Source: Thermus sp. CCB_US3_UF1 (GTDB taxonomy: Bacteria > Deinococcota > Deinococci > Deinococcales > Thermaceae). Taken from it: a DNA stretch of 64,000 bases. Shown piece after piece: positions 18,334 to 27,470 of the stretch; the stretch's first letter is position 1, and every line of letters starts with the position of its first letter. Under the pieces are notes generated by a model that saw only the letters and a list, made by a program, of their open reading frames with translations, was not told the origin of the DNA and ran no database searches. Made by a program: the position numbers and the translations under genes. The stretch lies in NCBI RefSeq assembly GCF_000236585.1, contig NC_017278.1, positions 868,001-932,000 on the forward strand. The letters are read 5' to 3'.

Positions 18334-19548
18334 GTGAGCCGCGTGGAGCGATTGCCAAACGGTCTCCTTCTGGCCCTGGAGGAGCGGGACTACCCGGGGG
18401 TGGCCTTCCACCTCCTGGTCCCCGCCGGGGCGGTGAACGAACCCGAGGGGCTTCTCGGGTCCAGCGCCCTCCTGGAGGGGTGGCTTTGGAAGGGGGCCGG
18501 GGAGCTGGACGCCCAGGGCCTGGCGGGGGCCCTGGACGCCCTGGGGGTAAGGCGGCAAAGCGGGGCGGGGCTGGAGTATACCCTTTTTTCCGCCGCCTTC
18601 TTGCCGGAAGTCCTGGAGGAGGTCTTCCGCCTCTATGCCCTCCTCCTCACCCAGCCCCGCCTGCCCAGGGAGGCCTTTGAGGCCGTGCGGAGCGTGGCCC
18701 TGCAAAGCCTCCTCTCCCAGGAGGACCAGCCGGCGCGGAAGCTCTTTTCCGAGCTGAGGCGCCGGGTTTTCCTCTCCGCCCACGGGCGGGACCCCTTGGG
18801 CCAGGCGGAGGACCTGAAAGGGGCCACCCCGGAGGCGGTGCGGGCGGACTTCCACCGGCGCTATACCCCTAGGGGGGCCATCCTGGCCGTGGCGGGAGGG
18901 GTTTCCTGGGAGCGCCTCCTCGCGGCCTCGGAGCCCTTCCTGGCCTGGGAGGGGGAGGAGGCCTTCTACCCCCCACCGCGGCTGGCTGAGCCCCATCGCT
19001 TCGCCCTTCCGCGCCCCACCGCCCAGGTGCAGATCGGCCTGGCCTACCCCGACGTGGGGCCGGAGGATCCGGGCTTCTACCCGGCCCGGCTGGCCCTCGA
19101 GGTCCTCTCCGGAGGGATGTCCAGCCGCCTCTTCACCGAGGTGCGGGAGAAGCGGGGCCTGGTGTATGCGGTTTCCGCCTTCCCCGCCGGGGTTAGGGGG
19201 CAGGGCCTCCTCATGGCCTACGCCGGCACCACCAAGGAGCGGGCCCAGGAAACCCTGGAGGTGATGCTTCAGGAGATGGAAAGGCTGGCCCAGGGGGTGA
19301 CGGAGGAGGAGCTCCTCCGGGCCAAGGTGGGCCTGAGGACCGCCCTGGTCATGGCCGACGAGTCCATACGCAGCCGGGCCAGCTCCATGGCCCGGGACCT
19401 CTTCGCCCTGGGCCGGGTGCGTTCCCTTTCCGAGATCGAAGGGGCCATTGAGGGGACGGACCTGGGGGCGGTGAACGCCTTCCTGCGGGCCCACCCCTAC
19501 CGCGACCCCTGGGTGGGCCTTCTGGGGGAGGTGGCCCATGTTTCGTGA
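18334..19548 (+). CDS. M16B peptidase family, non-catalytic partner subunit
   Basis: A 404-residue M16 (insulinase/processing-peptidase) fold protein. Where active subunits have HXXEH it reads SALLEGW, so it cannot bind zinc. It keeps the second-half signature GGMSSRLFTEVREKRGLVY, whose Arg/Tyr pair completes the active site of M16B heterodimers. The next gene has the opposite set of motifs, so the two should form one peptidase. The GTG start has a leaderless-type TACCCT 7 nt upstream, and the 3' end overlaps the partner gene by 11 bp. Confidence 0.87.
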   Translation: MSRVERLPNGLLLALEERDYPGVAFHLLVPAGAVNEPEGLLGSSALLEGWLWKGAGELDAQGLAGALDALGVRRQSGAGLEYTLFSAAFLPEVLEEVFRLYALLLTQPRLPREAFEAVRSVALQSLLSQEDQPARKLFSELRRRVFLSAHGRDPLGQAEDLKGATPEAVRADFHRRYTPRGAILAVAGGVSWERLLAASEPFLAWEGEEAFYPPPRLAEPHRFALPRPTAQVQIGLAYPDVGPEDPGFYPARLALEVLSGGMSSRLFTEVREKRGLVYAVSAFPAGVRGQGLLMAYAGTTKERAQETLEVMLQEMERLAQGVTEEELLRAKVGLRTALVMADESIRSRASSMARDLFALGRVRSLSEIEGAIEGTDLGAVNAFLRAHPYRDPWVGLLGEVAHVS

Positions 19549-20758
19549 AGCAGAACTGAAAAACGGCCTCAAGATCATCGCCGAGGTGCTTCCCGATGCC
19601 CGGAGTGTGGCCCTGGGTTATTTCGTCAAGACCGGGGCCCGGGACGAGGAGCCGGAGGAGAGCGGGGTGAGCCACTTCCTGGAGCACATGGTCTTCAAGG
19701 GCCCCGAGGGGATGGACGCCCTCTCGGTCAACCTGGCCTTTGACCGCCTGGGGGCCCAGTACAACGCCTTCACCTCCGAGGAGGCCACGGTCTACTACGG
19801 GGCGGTCCTGCCCGAGTTCGCCCTGCCCCTCTTGGAGCTCTTTTCCAAGCTCCTGCGCCCCGCCCTGCGCCCCGAGGACTTCGCCACGGAGAAGGGGGTG
19901 ATCCTGGAGGAGATCGCCCGCTACCAGGACCGTCCGGGCTACATGGCCTACGACTGGGCCCGGGCCCGCTTCTTCGCCGGGCACCCTCTGGGCCACAGCG
20001 TCTTGGGCACGGAGGAGAGCATCACCGCCCTCACCCGGGAGGCCATGGCCGCCTACCACCGCCGCCGCTACCTGCCGGGGAACATGGTCCTGGCCGCCAC
20101 GGGCCGGGTGGACTTTGAGGCCTTGGTGGCCGAGGCCGAGCGGCTCACCCAGGACTGGCCCATGGGGGAGGCGGACCGGGCCTACCCCCCCCTCCTCCCC
20201 GCCCACGGCGTGGAGGAGCGCCCCTACGAGAAGGCCCGGGCCCTTTACCTGGTGGGCCTTTTCCCCGGCCTGGCCTACGGGGACGAGGGGCGGTACGCCG
20301 CCCAGGTCCTGGCCCACCTCCTGGGGGAGGAGGGCTCGGGGCGGCTGCACTTCGCCCTGGTGGACCGGGGCCTGGCCGAGGTGGCCTCCTTCGGCCACGA
20401 GGAGGCGGACGGGGCGGGCTTTTTCCACGCCTACGTCCAGGCGGACCCCAGCCACAAGGAGGCGGTGCTTTCCACCCTGCAGGCGGAATTGGCCCGCCTG
20501 GAGCGGGAAGGGGTGGGGGAAGGGGAGGTGGAGCGGGCCAAGACCCCCCTGGCCACGGCCCTGGTCTTCGCTGGGGAGACCCCCATGGGGCGGCTCTTTC
20601 ACCTGGGAATGGAGTACCTCTACACCGGGCGCTACCTCCCCTTGGCCGAGGTCAAGGCCCGGGTGGGGCGGGTGGGGGCGAAGGAGGTCAACGCCCTCCT
20701 GGAAGGGGGCCACCTGAGCCGGGGCCTTTACTACCTGGTCCTTCCCCATGGAGCCTAA
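19538..20758 (+). CDS. M16B zinc peptidase, catalytic subunit
   Basis: A 406-residue M16B peptidase with the inverted zinc motif H46-FLE49-H50 and the downstream VILEEI helix expected to supply the third ligand. Its own R/Y region is degenerate ([17 protein letters not shown]), matching the intact pair in the upstream gene. Such heterodimers degrade peptides; the substrate here is unknown. It overlaps the partner gene by 11 bp and the downstream EamA gene by 11 bp, so all three are probably one operon. Confidence 0.9.
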   Translation: MFREAELKNGLKIIAEVLPDARSVALGYFVKTGARDEEPEESGVSHFLEHMVFKGPEGMDALSVNLAFDRLGAQYNAFTSEEATVYYGAVLPEFALPLLELFSKLLRPALRPEDFATEKGVILEEIARYQDRPGYMAYDWARARFFAGHPLGHSVLGTEESITALTREAMAAYHRRRYLPGNMVLAATGRVDFEALVAEAERLTQDWPMGEADRAYPPLLPAHGVEERPYEKARALYLVGLFPGLAYGDEGRYAAQVLAHLLGEEGSGRLHFALVDRGLAEVASFGHEEADGAGFFHAYVQADPSHKEAVLSTLQAELARLEREGVGEGEVERAKTPLATALVFAGETPMGRLFHLGMEYLYTGRYLPLAEVKARVGRVGAKEVNALLEGGHLSRGLYYLVLPHGA

Positions 20759-21608
20759 GGCCCTGGGGGCGGCCCTCTTCACCATCCTCCTTTGGGCCAG
20801 CGCCTTCGCCGGGATCCGGGCGGGGCTGGAGGGGCTTGCCCCTGGGCACCTGGTCCTCCTGCGCTTTTTGGTGGCGGGGGCCCTTCTCCTCCTCTTCGCC
20901 CCCCTATGGGGGGTGCGCCCGCCCCGCCGGGAGGACCTGCCCCGGCTCTTCCTCCTGGGCTTTTTGGGCATCAGCCTCTACCACACCGCCCTGGTCTACG
21001 GGGAGGTCTGGGTGAGCGCCGGGGCCGCCAGCCTCCTCATCGCCACCGGGCCGGTGTTCACCGCTTTGCTTTCCCGCTTCCTTCTTGGGGAAAGGCTTTC
21101 CCCTTGGGGGGTTGTGGGGTTTGCCCTGGCCCTGGTGGGGGCTAGCCTCATCGCCTTCGGGGAGGGCGGGGGCCTGGCCTTGAGCCCCGGGGCCTTTCTG
21201 GTCCTCCTTTCCGCCCTGTCCACCTCCTTCTACTTCGTCCTACAAAAACCCCTTTTCGCCCGCTACCGCAGCCAGGAGATGACCGTGTACACCCTCCTCC
21301 TGGGCACCCTGCCCCTCCTCCTCTTCCTGCCCGGGCTTCCCGAGGCCCTGAGGACGGCGCCCCGGCCCGCCCTCCTTAGCGCCTTGTACCTGGGGGTTTT
21401 CCCCGGGGCTTTGGCCTACCTCACCTGGACCTACGCCCTTTCCCGCACCCCGGCCTCGAGGCTCTCCAGCTTCCTCTACCTCTCCCCGGTCCTGGCCATC
21501 CTCATCGCCTACCTTTGGCTGGGGGAGGTGCCTTCCCCCCTCTCCCTCTGGGGTGGGGGGCTGGCCCTCCTCGGGGTCCTCCTGGTAAACCTCAAGGGCG
21601 TAAAATAG
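20748..21608 (+). CDS. EamA/DMT family transporter
   Basis: A 286-residue integral membrane protein with about ten hydrophobic helices in two EamA repeats (roughly 1-140 and 145-286). Family landmarks are the early [37 protein letters not shown] at the end of the first half, and [16 protein letters not shown] at the end of the second. DMT carriers move metabolites or amino acids; the substrate cannot be deduced. It starts within the 3' end of the catalytic M16 gene (11-bp overlap), so export or uptake of peptidase products is possible but unproven. Confidence 0.87.
   Translation: MEPKALGAALFTILLWASAFAGIRAGLEGLAPGHLVLLRFLVAGALLLLFAPLWGVRPPRREDLPRLFLLGFLGISLYHTALVYGEVWVSAGAASLLIATGPVFTALLSRFLLGERLSPWGVVGFALALVGASLIAFGEGGGLALSPGAFLVLLSALSTSFYFVLQKPLFARYRSQEMTVYTLLLGTLPLLLFLPGLPEALRTAPRPALLSALYLGVFPGALAYLTWTYALSRTPASRLSSFLYLSPVLAILIAYLWLGEVPSPLSLWGGGLALLGVLLVNLKGVK
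21601..21606 (+). promoter_or_regulatory. Possible -10 element of 3-hydroxyacyl-CoA dehydrogenase gene
   Basis: TAAAAT overlaps the EamA stop codon and would start transcription about 11 nt before ATG 21624. No -35 box is evident. Confidence 0.35.
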
Positions 21609-21623
21609 CCCCCGGGGTGCCCT

Positions 21624-22496
21624 ATGGAAGTGAAGGTTATCGGCGTGGTGGGCGCGGGGCAGATGGGTAGCGGCATCGCCCAGGTGGCGGCGGTGGCGGG
21701 CTACGGGGTGGTGCTGGTGGACGTGGCGGAAAGCTTCCTGGAAAGGGGCCTGGCCAGCATCCGGCGCTCCCTAGGGAAGTTCCTGGAAAAGGGGAGGATC
21801 ACCCCCGAGGCCCACGAGGAGGCCCTGGGGCGGATCCGCACCGGCCTAAGCCTCGAGGACCTCAAAGAGGCCGACCTCATCGTGGAGGCCATCGTGGAGG
21901 ACGAGGGGGAGAAGCGCCGCCTCTTTGAGCGCCTGGGGGCCTTGGCCAAGCCGGAGGCGGTCCTGGCCAGCAACACCTCCTCCATCCCCATCACCGCCTT
22001 GGCCCGCTACTCTGGCCGGCCCCAGCGCTTCATCGGCATGCACTTCTTCAACCCCGTTCCCCTCATGCCCCTGGTGGAGGTGATCCGGGGGGAGCTCACC
22101 GCCCCGGAAACCCGGGATCTGGTGGTGGCCGTGGCCCAGCGGATGGGGAAGACCCCCCTGGAGGTCCAGGACTACCCGGGCTTCGTGTCCAACCGCCTCC
22201 TCATGCCCATGATCAACGAGGCCATCGAGGCCCTGCGCGAGGGGGTGGCCAGCAAGGAGGCCATCGACGGGGTGATGCGCCTGGGGATGAACCACCCCAT
22301 GGGGCCCTTGGAGCTGGCCGATTTCATCGGCCTGGACACCTGCTTGGCCATCATGGAGGTCCTCCACCGGGGCTTCGGGGACGACAAGTACCGCCCCTCC
22401 CCCCTCCTGCGCCGCATGGTCCAGGCGGGGCTTCTGGGCCGCAAGACGGGCCGGGGCTTTTACGCCTACGACGAGAAGGGGAACAAGGTGGGCTAA
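21624..22496 (+). CDS. 3-hydroxybutyryl-CoA dehydrogenase
   Basis: A 290-residue NAD(P)-dependent 3-hydroxyacyl-CoA dehydrogenase of the short, stand-alone type (Hbd/PaaH). The N-terminal Rossmann domain has [11 protein letters not shown]. The catalytic region has [12 protein letters not shown] and [17 protein letters not shown] with the catalytic His. The C-terminal dimerisation domain has [16 protein letters not shown] and [16 protein letters not shown]. It interconverts acetoacetyl-CoA and 3-hydroxybutyryl-CoA, or serves a related step of fatty-acid or aromatic breakdown. An enoyl-CoA hydratase lies elsewhere in the window, not adjacent. Confidence 0.92.
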   Translation: MEVKVIGVVGAGQMGSGIAQVAAVAGYGVVLVDVAESFLERGLASIRRSLGKFLEKGRITPEAHEEALGRIRTGLSLEDLKEADLIVEAIVEDEGEKRRLFERLGALAKPEAVLASNTSSIPITALARYSGRPQRFIGMHFFNPVPLMPLVEVIRGELTAPETRDLVVAVAQRMGKTPLEVQDYPGFVSNRLLMPMINEAIEALREGVASKEAIDGVMRLGMNHPMGPLELADFIGLDTCLAIMEVLHRGFGDDKYRPSPLLRRMVQAGLLGRKTGRGFYAYDEKGNKVG

Positions 22497-22518
22497 AAGA
22501 AAAAGAAATGAGGATATT

Positions 22519-23181
22519 ATGTCCATTCTGCCCAAGCTTTTACCCCGAGCCAGTTGGCTTGCACTCCTTTTCCTTGCTGCCTGCGCGCCCTCGGCCGTGA
22601 ACCCTGCCCCGTCCCCAGGGGGCTTCCGGGCGGCCCCCTTTCCCGGCACGCCCTTCCACGCCCGCTCCACCCAGGAGGGGTTCCACCTTTCCGCCACCGC
22701 CTTGGGCCTGAGCCTGGGCATGGTGAGGGAGGCGTTTTACCTGGGAATAACCCCCATGGGCCTGGGCGCTTACCTGGAAGCGGGGTACCGGGCTGGGGTG
22801 GCCGTTTCCCTGGGCCTTGGCTCCCAGTACTGGGATGGCTGTGTGTGGGATCCTTCCACCCAAACCTGCGCCAGCTACCAGGAACGCGCGTGGGGGTTGG
22901 CGGTGGACGTGGCCTACCCTTTTCCTATCCCTACCCAGACCGGGGAAGCCTACCTGGCCCCAAGGGTCTACCTGGGCTACGCCCACATCGTGCGCACGGG
23001 CCAGGGAGCTGGGGAGAGAGGCCGGTTTTTCCTGTACCCCGGGGTGGTCCTGGGAATCAACGTTTCCCTTGCCTCCTTGTCTCCCGAACTCCGCCTGGGG
23101 CTGGAAACCGGCTTCCTCCTTTACGGGGAGACCGGGACCTTCTTCTCTCCCTTTAGCCTGGGCCTAAGCTACCGCTTCTAG
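22519..23181 (+). CDS. Lipoprotein with barrel-like C-terminus, unknown function
   Basis: A 220-residue protein with a lipoprotein signal: hydrophobic segment then the lipobox LAAC (Cys 21). The rest is rich in Gly, Tyr and Phe in alternating pattern and ends in YRF, as in outer-membrane barrel or surface proteins. Two cysteines (C108, C116) could form a disulfide. I do not recognise the family. The upstream gap is AT-rich and this gene uses more A/T-ending codons than its neighbours, a mild sign of different ancestry. GAGG lies 6 nt before the ATG. Confidence 0.65.
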   Translation: MSILPKLLPRASWLALLFLAACAPSAVNPAPSPGGFRAAPFPGTPFHARSTQEGFHLSATALGLSLGMVREAFYLGITPMGLGAYLEAGYRAGVAVSLGLGSQYWDGCVWDPSTQTCASYQERAWGLAVDVAYPFPIPTQTGEAYLAPRVYLGYAHIVRTGQGAGERGRFFLYPGVVLGINVSLASLSPELRLGLETGFLLYGETGTFFSPFSLGLSYRF

Positions 23182-23218
23182 GGGGCCTTTGCCCCTGGAA
23201 GCTTTTCCACCCGGGGGG

Positions 23219-23224
23219 TAGACT
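23219..23224 (+). promoter_or_regulatory. Leaderless-type -10 element of malQ
   Basis: TAGACT ends exactly 7 nt before ATG 23232, and no Shine-Dalgarno is present in between. No good -35 is visible. Confidence 0.5.
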
Positions 23225-23231
23225 CAGGGCC

Positions 23232-24737
23232 ATGGAGCTGCCGCGCGCCTATGGCCTCCTCCTCCACCCCACCAGCCTCCCTGGCCCGTACGGGGTGGGG
23301 GTGCTGGGGGAAGAAGCCCGGGCCTTTTTGCGCTTTCTCAAGGAATCCGGGGCCCGGTACTGGCAGGTTCTGCCCTTGGGCCCCACGGGCTACGGGGACT
23401 CCCCCTACCAGTCCTTCAGCGCCTTCGCCGGGAACCCCTACCTCATCGACCTGAGGCCCCTGGCCCAGGCGGGGTATGTGGCCTTGGCCGATCCCGGCTT
23501 CCCCCAGGGGCGGGTGGACTACGGCTGGCTGTACGCCTGGAAGTGGCCCGCCCTGAAGGAGGCCTTCCGGGGCTTTGGGGCAAAGGCCCCCAAGGAGGAG
23601 CGGGAGAGCTTCCTGGCCTTCCAGGAGGAGGAGGGCTCATGGCTTAAGGACTACGCCCTTTTCATGGCCCTAAAGGCCCACCACGGGGGGCTTTCCTGGA
23701 ACCGGTGGCCCCTGCCCCTGCGCCTCAGGGAGGAACGGGCCCTCAAGGAGGCCGAGGCGGCCTTGGCGGAGGAGGTGGCCTTTCACGCCTGGACCCAGTG
23801 GCTTTTCTTCCGCCAATGGGGGGCCTTGAAGGCCGAGGCCGAGGCCTTGGGCCTCGAGGTCATCGGGGACATGCCCATCTTCGTGGCTGAGGACTCCGCC
23901 GAGGTCTGGGCCCACCCCGAGTGGTTCCACCTGGACGAGGAGGGCCGCCCCACGGTGGTGGCCGGGGTGCCCCCGGACTACTTTTCCGAAACCGGCCAGC
24001 GCTGGGGCAACCCCCTTTACCGCTGGGAGGTGCTGGAACGGGAAGGCTTCTCCTTCTGGGTGGCGCGTTTGGCCAAGGCCCTGGAGCTTTTCCACCTGGT
24101 GCGCATCGACCACTTCCGCGGCTTTGAGGCCTACTGGGAGATCCCCGCCACCTGCCCCACGGCGGTGGAAGGGCGCTGGGTCAAGGCCCCGGGGGAGCGG
24201 CTTTTTGAGCGCATCCAGGAGGTTTTTGGCCGGGTGCCCATCCTGGCGGAAGACCTGGGGGTCATCACCCCGGAGGTGGAGGCCCTGAGGGACCGCTTCG
24301 GCCTTCCCGGGATGAAGGTCCTGCAGTTCGCCTTTGACAACGGCCTGGAAAACCCTTTCCTGCCCCATAACTACCCTTCCCATGGCCGGGTGGTGGTCTA
24401 CACCGGCACCCACGACAACGACACCACCCTGGGCTGGTACCGCACCGCTACCCCCCACGAGCGGGCCTTTTTGGCCCGCTACCTGGCGGACTGGGGGATT
24501 GGCTTCCAAAGGGAGGAGGAGGTTCCCTGGGCCCTCATGGCCCTGGGGATGCGCTCCCTGGCCCGGCTGGCGGTGTACCCGGTGCAGGACGTGCTGGCCT
24601 TGGGCTCCGAGGCCCGGATGAACTACCCTGGCCGCCCTGCGGGGAACTGGGCCTGGCGGCTCCGCCCGGGGGAGCTATCCGGGGAACAGGGGGAGAGGCT
24701 TCGCCAGATGGCCGAGGCCACGGGACGGCTCAGCTAA
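23232..24737 (+). CDS. malQ: 4-alpha-glucanotransferase (amylomaltase)
   Basis: A 501-residue GH77 enzyme that transfers alpha-1,4-glucan segments and can form large cyclic glucans. Catalytic residues are at the family's Thermus positions: nucleophile D293 (RIDHFRG), acid/base E340 (ILAEDLG) and D395 (GTHDNDT). The N-terminal VLPLGPTGYGDSPYQS motif is also intact. It has its own leaderless-type promoter and a terminator, so it is probably monocistronic; no other maltodextrin genes adjoin it. Confidence 0.97.
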   Translation: MELPRAYGLLLHPTSLPGPYGVGVLGEEARAFLRFLKESGARYWQVLPLGPTGYGDSPYQSFSAFAGNPYLIDLRPLAQAGYVALADPGFPQGRVDYGWLYAWKWPALKEAFRGFGAKAPKEERESFLAFQEEEGSWLKDYALFMALKAHHGGLSWNRWPLPLRLREERALKEAEAALAEEVAFHAWTQWLFFRQWGALKAEAEALGLEVIGDMPIFVAEDSAEVWAHPEWFHLDEEGRPTVVAGVPPDYFSETGQRWGNPLYRWEVLEREGFSFWVARLAKALELFHLVRIDHFRGFEAYWEIPATCPTAVEGRWVKAPGERLFERIQEVFGRVPILAEDLGVITPEVEALRDRFGLPGMKVLQFAFDNGLENPFLPHNYPSHGRVVVYTGTHDNDTTLGWYRTATPHERAFLARYLADWGIGFQREEEVPWALMALGMRSLARLAVYPVQDVLALGSEARMNYPGRPAGNWAWRLRPGELSGEQGERLRQMAEATGRLS

Positions 24738-24773
24738 ACCCCCCCACCCCGTCTAGGGATGGGGGGAGGGGTA

Positions 24774-24802
24774 GGCCCTGGCCTTTAGCCCAGGGCCTTT
24801 TT
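24774..24802 (+). terminator. Intrinsic terminator of malQ, inside the sucD 3' end
   Basis: An 8-bp stem (GGCCCTGG / CCAGGGCC, 8-nt loop) is followed by TTTTT. The hairpin includes the sucD stop codon and its final codons on the other strand. A looser C-run/G-run pairing at 24740-24770 precedes it. Confidence 0.75.
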
Positions 24803-25651
24803 CACCAGCTCCACGATCTCGTCAATGGTGTCGGCCACGGGAATGCCGGCCTCGGCGAAGGCCTGGAGCTTGGACTCCGGGGTGCCCACGTTGCCCATGA
24901 TGATGGCCCCGGCGTGGCCCATGCGCTTGCCCTTGGGGGCGCTGCGCCCGCCGATAAAGCCCACCACGGGCTTGTTCATGTGCGCCTTCACCCAGGCCGC
25001 CGCCTCCTCCTCGTCGGAGCCGCCGATCTCCCCGATAAGGACCACGGCCTCGGTCTCGGGGTCTTCGTTGAAGAGGGGGAGAAGGTCCTTGAAGGTGGTG
25101 CCGATGACCGGGTCCCCGCCGATGCCCACGGTGGTGGTGGTGCCGAGGCCCGCCTGGGAAAGGGCGGCGGCGGCCTCATAGGTGAGGGTGCCGGAGCGGC
25201 TGATAAGGCCCACCTTGCCCCGCTTGAACACGTGGCCGGGCATGATGCCGATCTTGGCCTCCTCGGCGCTGATGATCCCGGGGCAGTTGCCGCCAATCAG
25301 GCGGCTGCCCAGGGCCTTGATCTCCTCCACCGCCTTCACCATGTCCAGGGTGGGGATGCCCTCGGTGATGAGGACGATGAGGGGGATGCCGGCGTGGGCG
25401 GCCTCGAGGGCCGCATCCGCTGCCATAGGGGCGGGCACGAAGATGATGGAAGCGTCGATGGCGTGGTTCGCCACCGCCTCCTTCACCGTGTCGTAGACGG
25501 GGAGGCCCAGGACCTCCATGCCCCCCTTGCCGGGGGTGACCCCGGCCACCACCTGGGTACCGTAGGCCAGCATCTGCTGGGTGTGGAACTGCCCTTCCCG
25601 CCCGGTGATGCCCTGGACCAGGACGCGGGTTTCGCGGTTCACCAGGATCAC
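24785..25651 (-). CDS. sucD: Succinate-CoA ligase (ADP-forming) subunit alpha
   Basis: A 288-residue alpha subunit of succinyl-CoA synthetase, the TCA-cycle step that makes ATP from succinyl-CoA. The CoA-binding Rossmann domain has VQGITGREG, and the phosphohistidine is H246 in GHAGAI. Residues GGNCPGIIS and [12 protein letters not shown] are family signatures. It overlaps the sucC 3' end by 4 bp, giving a coupled sucC-sucD operon. Confidence 0.97.
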   Translation of the reverse strand: MILVNRETRVLVQGITGREGQFHTQQMLAYGTQVVAGVTPGKGGMEVLGLPVYDTVKEAVANHAIDASIIFVPAPMAADAALEAAHAGIPLIVLITEGIPTLDMVKAVEEIKALGSRLIGGNCPGIISAEEAKIGIMPGHVFKRGKVGLISRSGTLTYEAAAALSQAGLGTTTTVGIGGDPVIGTTFKDLLPLFNEDPETEAVVLIGEIGGSDEEEAAAWVKAHMNKPVVGFIGGRSAPKGKRMGHAGAIIMGNVGTPESKLQAFAEAGIPVADTIDEIVELVKKALG

Positions 25652-26784
25652 GCCGCACCTCCCACCATGGCCACGATGGCCTTAGCCGCCTCCACGGACG
25701 TGGGGTACATGTAAATGGGCTTGCCCTCCAGAAGCCGCTTGGCCTCCTCCTCGGCAGTGCCCGCCACCCGCATGACCACGGGCTTGGTGAGGAGGCCCTC
25801 CTCCAGGGCCCGGATCACCCCCTTGGCCACCTCGTCGGCCCGGGTGATGCCGCCGAAGATGTTGAGGAAGACCCCCTTGACGTCCGGGTCCTTGAGGACC
25901 ACCTTGAGGGCGTTGTACACCACATCGGCCTTGGCCCCGCCCCCAATGTCCAGGAAGTTGGCGGGCTTGCCCCCCACCCGGTTCACCAGGTCCAGGGTGT
26001 ACATCACGAGCCCGGCCCCGTTGCCGATGATGCCGATGCTCCCCGGAAGCTTCACGTAGGCGAAGCCGTAGTTGCTGGCCTCCACCTCCAAGGGGTGCTC
26101 GGCCTCGATCTCCCGAAGCTCGGCCAAGTCGGGGTGGCGGAAGAGGGCGTTGTCGTCCAGGACGATCTTGGCGTCCGCGGCCACGATCTGGCCGTCCGTG
26201 GTCACCACCAGGGGGTTGATCTCGGCGATGGAGGCGTCCACCCCCTCGTAGGCCCGGTACAGGGCCACCAGGACCTGGGCCAGCTTGTTCAGGTTCCCCT
26301 CCAGCCCGGCCCGCTTCACCATCTCCCGGGCCTCAAAGGGGCGGAAGCCCTTGTGGGGGTCAATCCAGAACTTGTGGATGGCCTCGGGGCGTTGGGCGGC
26401 CACCTCCTCAATGTCCACCCCCCCTTCCTTGGAGAGCATGAGGACCACCTTCTTCTGGGAGCGGTCCAGGATGAGGCCGGCGTAGTACTCCTTGGCGATG
26501 TCCACCGCCTCGGCCACCAGCACCTTCTTCACCGTGAGGCCCTTGATGTTCATGCCCAAGATGGCCTGGGCCTTCTCGTAGGCCTCGGCGGGGGTGTCCG
26601 CCAGCTTTACGCCGCCCGCCTTGCCTCTGCCGCCCACGTGCACCTGGGCCTTGATGACCACCCGCTTGCCCAGTTCCTCGGCGATCCGCTTCGCCTCGTC
26701 GGGGGTGTAGGCCACCTTGCCGGGCGGCACCGGCACCCCGTAGCGGGCCAGGATCTCCTTGGCTTGATACTCGTGCAGGTTCAA
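25648..26784 (-). CDS. sucC: Succinate-CoA ligase (ADP-forming) subunit beta
   Basis: A 378-residue ATP-grasp subunit. Signatures include [19 protein letters not shown] at the start, [18 protein letters not shown], and the nucleotide/substrate region [17 protein letters not shown] with [13 protein letters not shown]. The start is TTG 26784, preceded by AAGGAGGTGG at ideal spacing; this gives the usual length for the family. A perfect 16-bp palindrome overlaps the Shine-Dalgarno and an exact TATAAT lies upstream. First gene of sucCD. Confidence 0.96.
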   Translation of the reverse strand: MNLHEYQAKEILARYGVPVPPGKVAYTPDEAKRIAEELGKRVVIKAQVHVGGRGKAGGVKLADTPAEAYEKAQAILGMNIKGLTVKKVLVAEAVDIAKEYYAGLILDRSQKKVVLMLSKEGGVDIEEVAAQRPEAIHKFWIDPHKGFRPFEAREMVKRAGLEGNLNKLAQVLVALYRAYEGVDASIAEINPLVVTTDGQIVAADAKIVLDDNALFRHPDLAELREIEAEHPLEVEASNYGFAYVKLPGSIGIIGNGAGLVMYTLDLVNRVGGKPANFLDIGGGAKADVVYNALKVVLKDPDVKGVFLNIFGGITRADEVAKGVIRALEEGLLTKPVVMRVAGTAEEEAKRLLEGKPIYMYPTSVEAAKAIVAMVGGAA

Positions 26785-26793
26785 GCTCCACCT

Positions 26794-26809
26794 CCTTGGC
26801 CGGCCAAGG
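26794..26809 (-). promoter_or_regulatory. 16-bp palindrome in sucCD leader, overlapping the ribosome binding site
   Basis: CCTTGGCCGGCCAAGG is a perfect palindrome between the -10 element and the sucC start. On the minus strand its end supplies the AAGG of the AAGGAGG Shine-Dalgarno, so it could be an operator or an RNA hairpin that blocks translation. Confidence 0.5.
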
Positions 26810-26818
26810 CCGAAGGGC

Positions 26819-26824
26819 ATTATA
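26819..26824 (-). promoter_or_regulatory. -10 element of sucCD
   Basis: An exact TATAAT on the minus strand, 34 nt before the sucC TTG start. No good -35 box was found at 16-19 bp, so its activity may depend on the GGG-TATAAT context or on an activator. Confidence 0.5.
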
Positions 26825-26876
26825 CCCTTCATGCCAGGGGGCTTGGGGGGTAAGCTGGGGGGGAAAGGGGGGGGTT

Positions 26877-27470
26877 ATGGACGAGAAGCGGGCGGGTTGG
26901 GCCCTGGGGCTTGCCCTGGTGGTCCTGGGGGTCTTGCTCCTCCTCCAGGCCCTGGGGGTGGCGCTGGGGCGCTGGCTCTTTGGCCTCTTGCTCCTGGGGG
27001 CCGGGGGAGGGTTTCTGGCGGCCTACCTTCAGGGGCGGTACGGGTGGGCCTCCATCCCTGGCCTGGGCCTTCTGGGCTTGGCCCTGGCCCTTTTCCTTGA
27101 AGGGCAGGCGTGGGCTGGAAGCCTCTTCCTCCTGGGCTTGGGGGCGGGGCTTATCGCCACCTACCTGGCGGACCGGGCCCAGTGGTGGGCCCTGATCCCG
27201 GGGGGCATCCTCCTCTCCCTGGCGGGGGTGGCCCTGGTGGAGGGGCTTTGGGCGGTGGAGGCGGGCTGGCTTCTCTTCCTGGGCATGGCCCTCACCTTCG
27301 CCGCCCTTTTCCTCCTGGGCCACCGCTGGGCCCTATGGCCGGCCTTGGGGATGCTGCTTCCCCTGGCCCTCACCCGCGAACCCTTGCGGCTTTTTCTGGC
27401 CTACGCCCTTCCCTTGGCCCTGATCCTGGTGGGGGGGTATCTCCTTTGGCGTAGCCTGCGCCGGGCCTAG
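26877..27470 (+). CDS. Small multi-pass membrane protein, unknown function
   Basis: A 197-residue, Leu/Gly/Ala-rich protein with about six or seven hydrophobic helices arranged as hairpins separated by short charged turns (RYGW, DRAQWW, RRA tail). The pattern recalls small membrane proteins with repeated 'GLGLLxxGLxL' segments, but I cannot assign a family. It is divergent from sucCD and its stop codon shares CCTAGG with the stop of the convergent PIN-TRAM gene (4-bp overlap). A long G-run precedes the ATG in place of a clean ribosome binding site. Confidence 0.65.
   Translation: MDEKRAGWALGLALVVLGVLLLLQALGVALGRWLFGLLLLGAGGGFLAAYLQGRYGWASIPGLGLLGLALALFLEGQAWAGSLFLLGLGAGLIATYLADRAQWWALIPGGILLSLAGVALVEGLWAVEAGWLLFLGMALTFAALFLLGHRWALWPALGMLLPLALTREPLRLFLAYALPLALILVGGYLLWRSLRRA

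Noticed and set aside
22519-23181. Treating the lipoprotein gene as part of a genomic island.
   Set aside because: It is a single gene with flanking core genes and no mobility gene or repeats; only its composition is mildly different.
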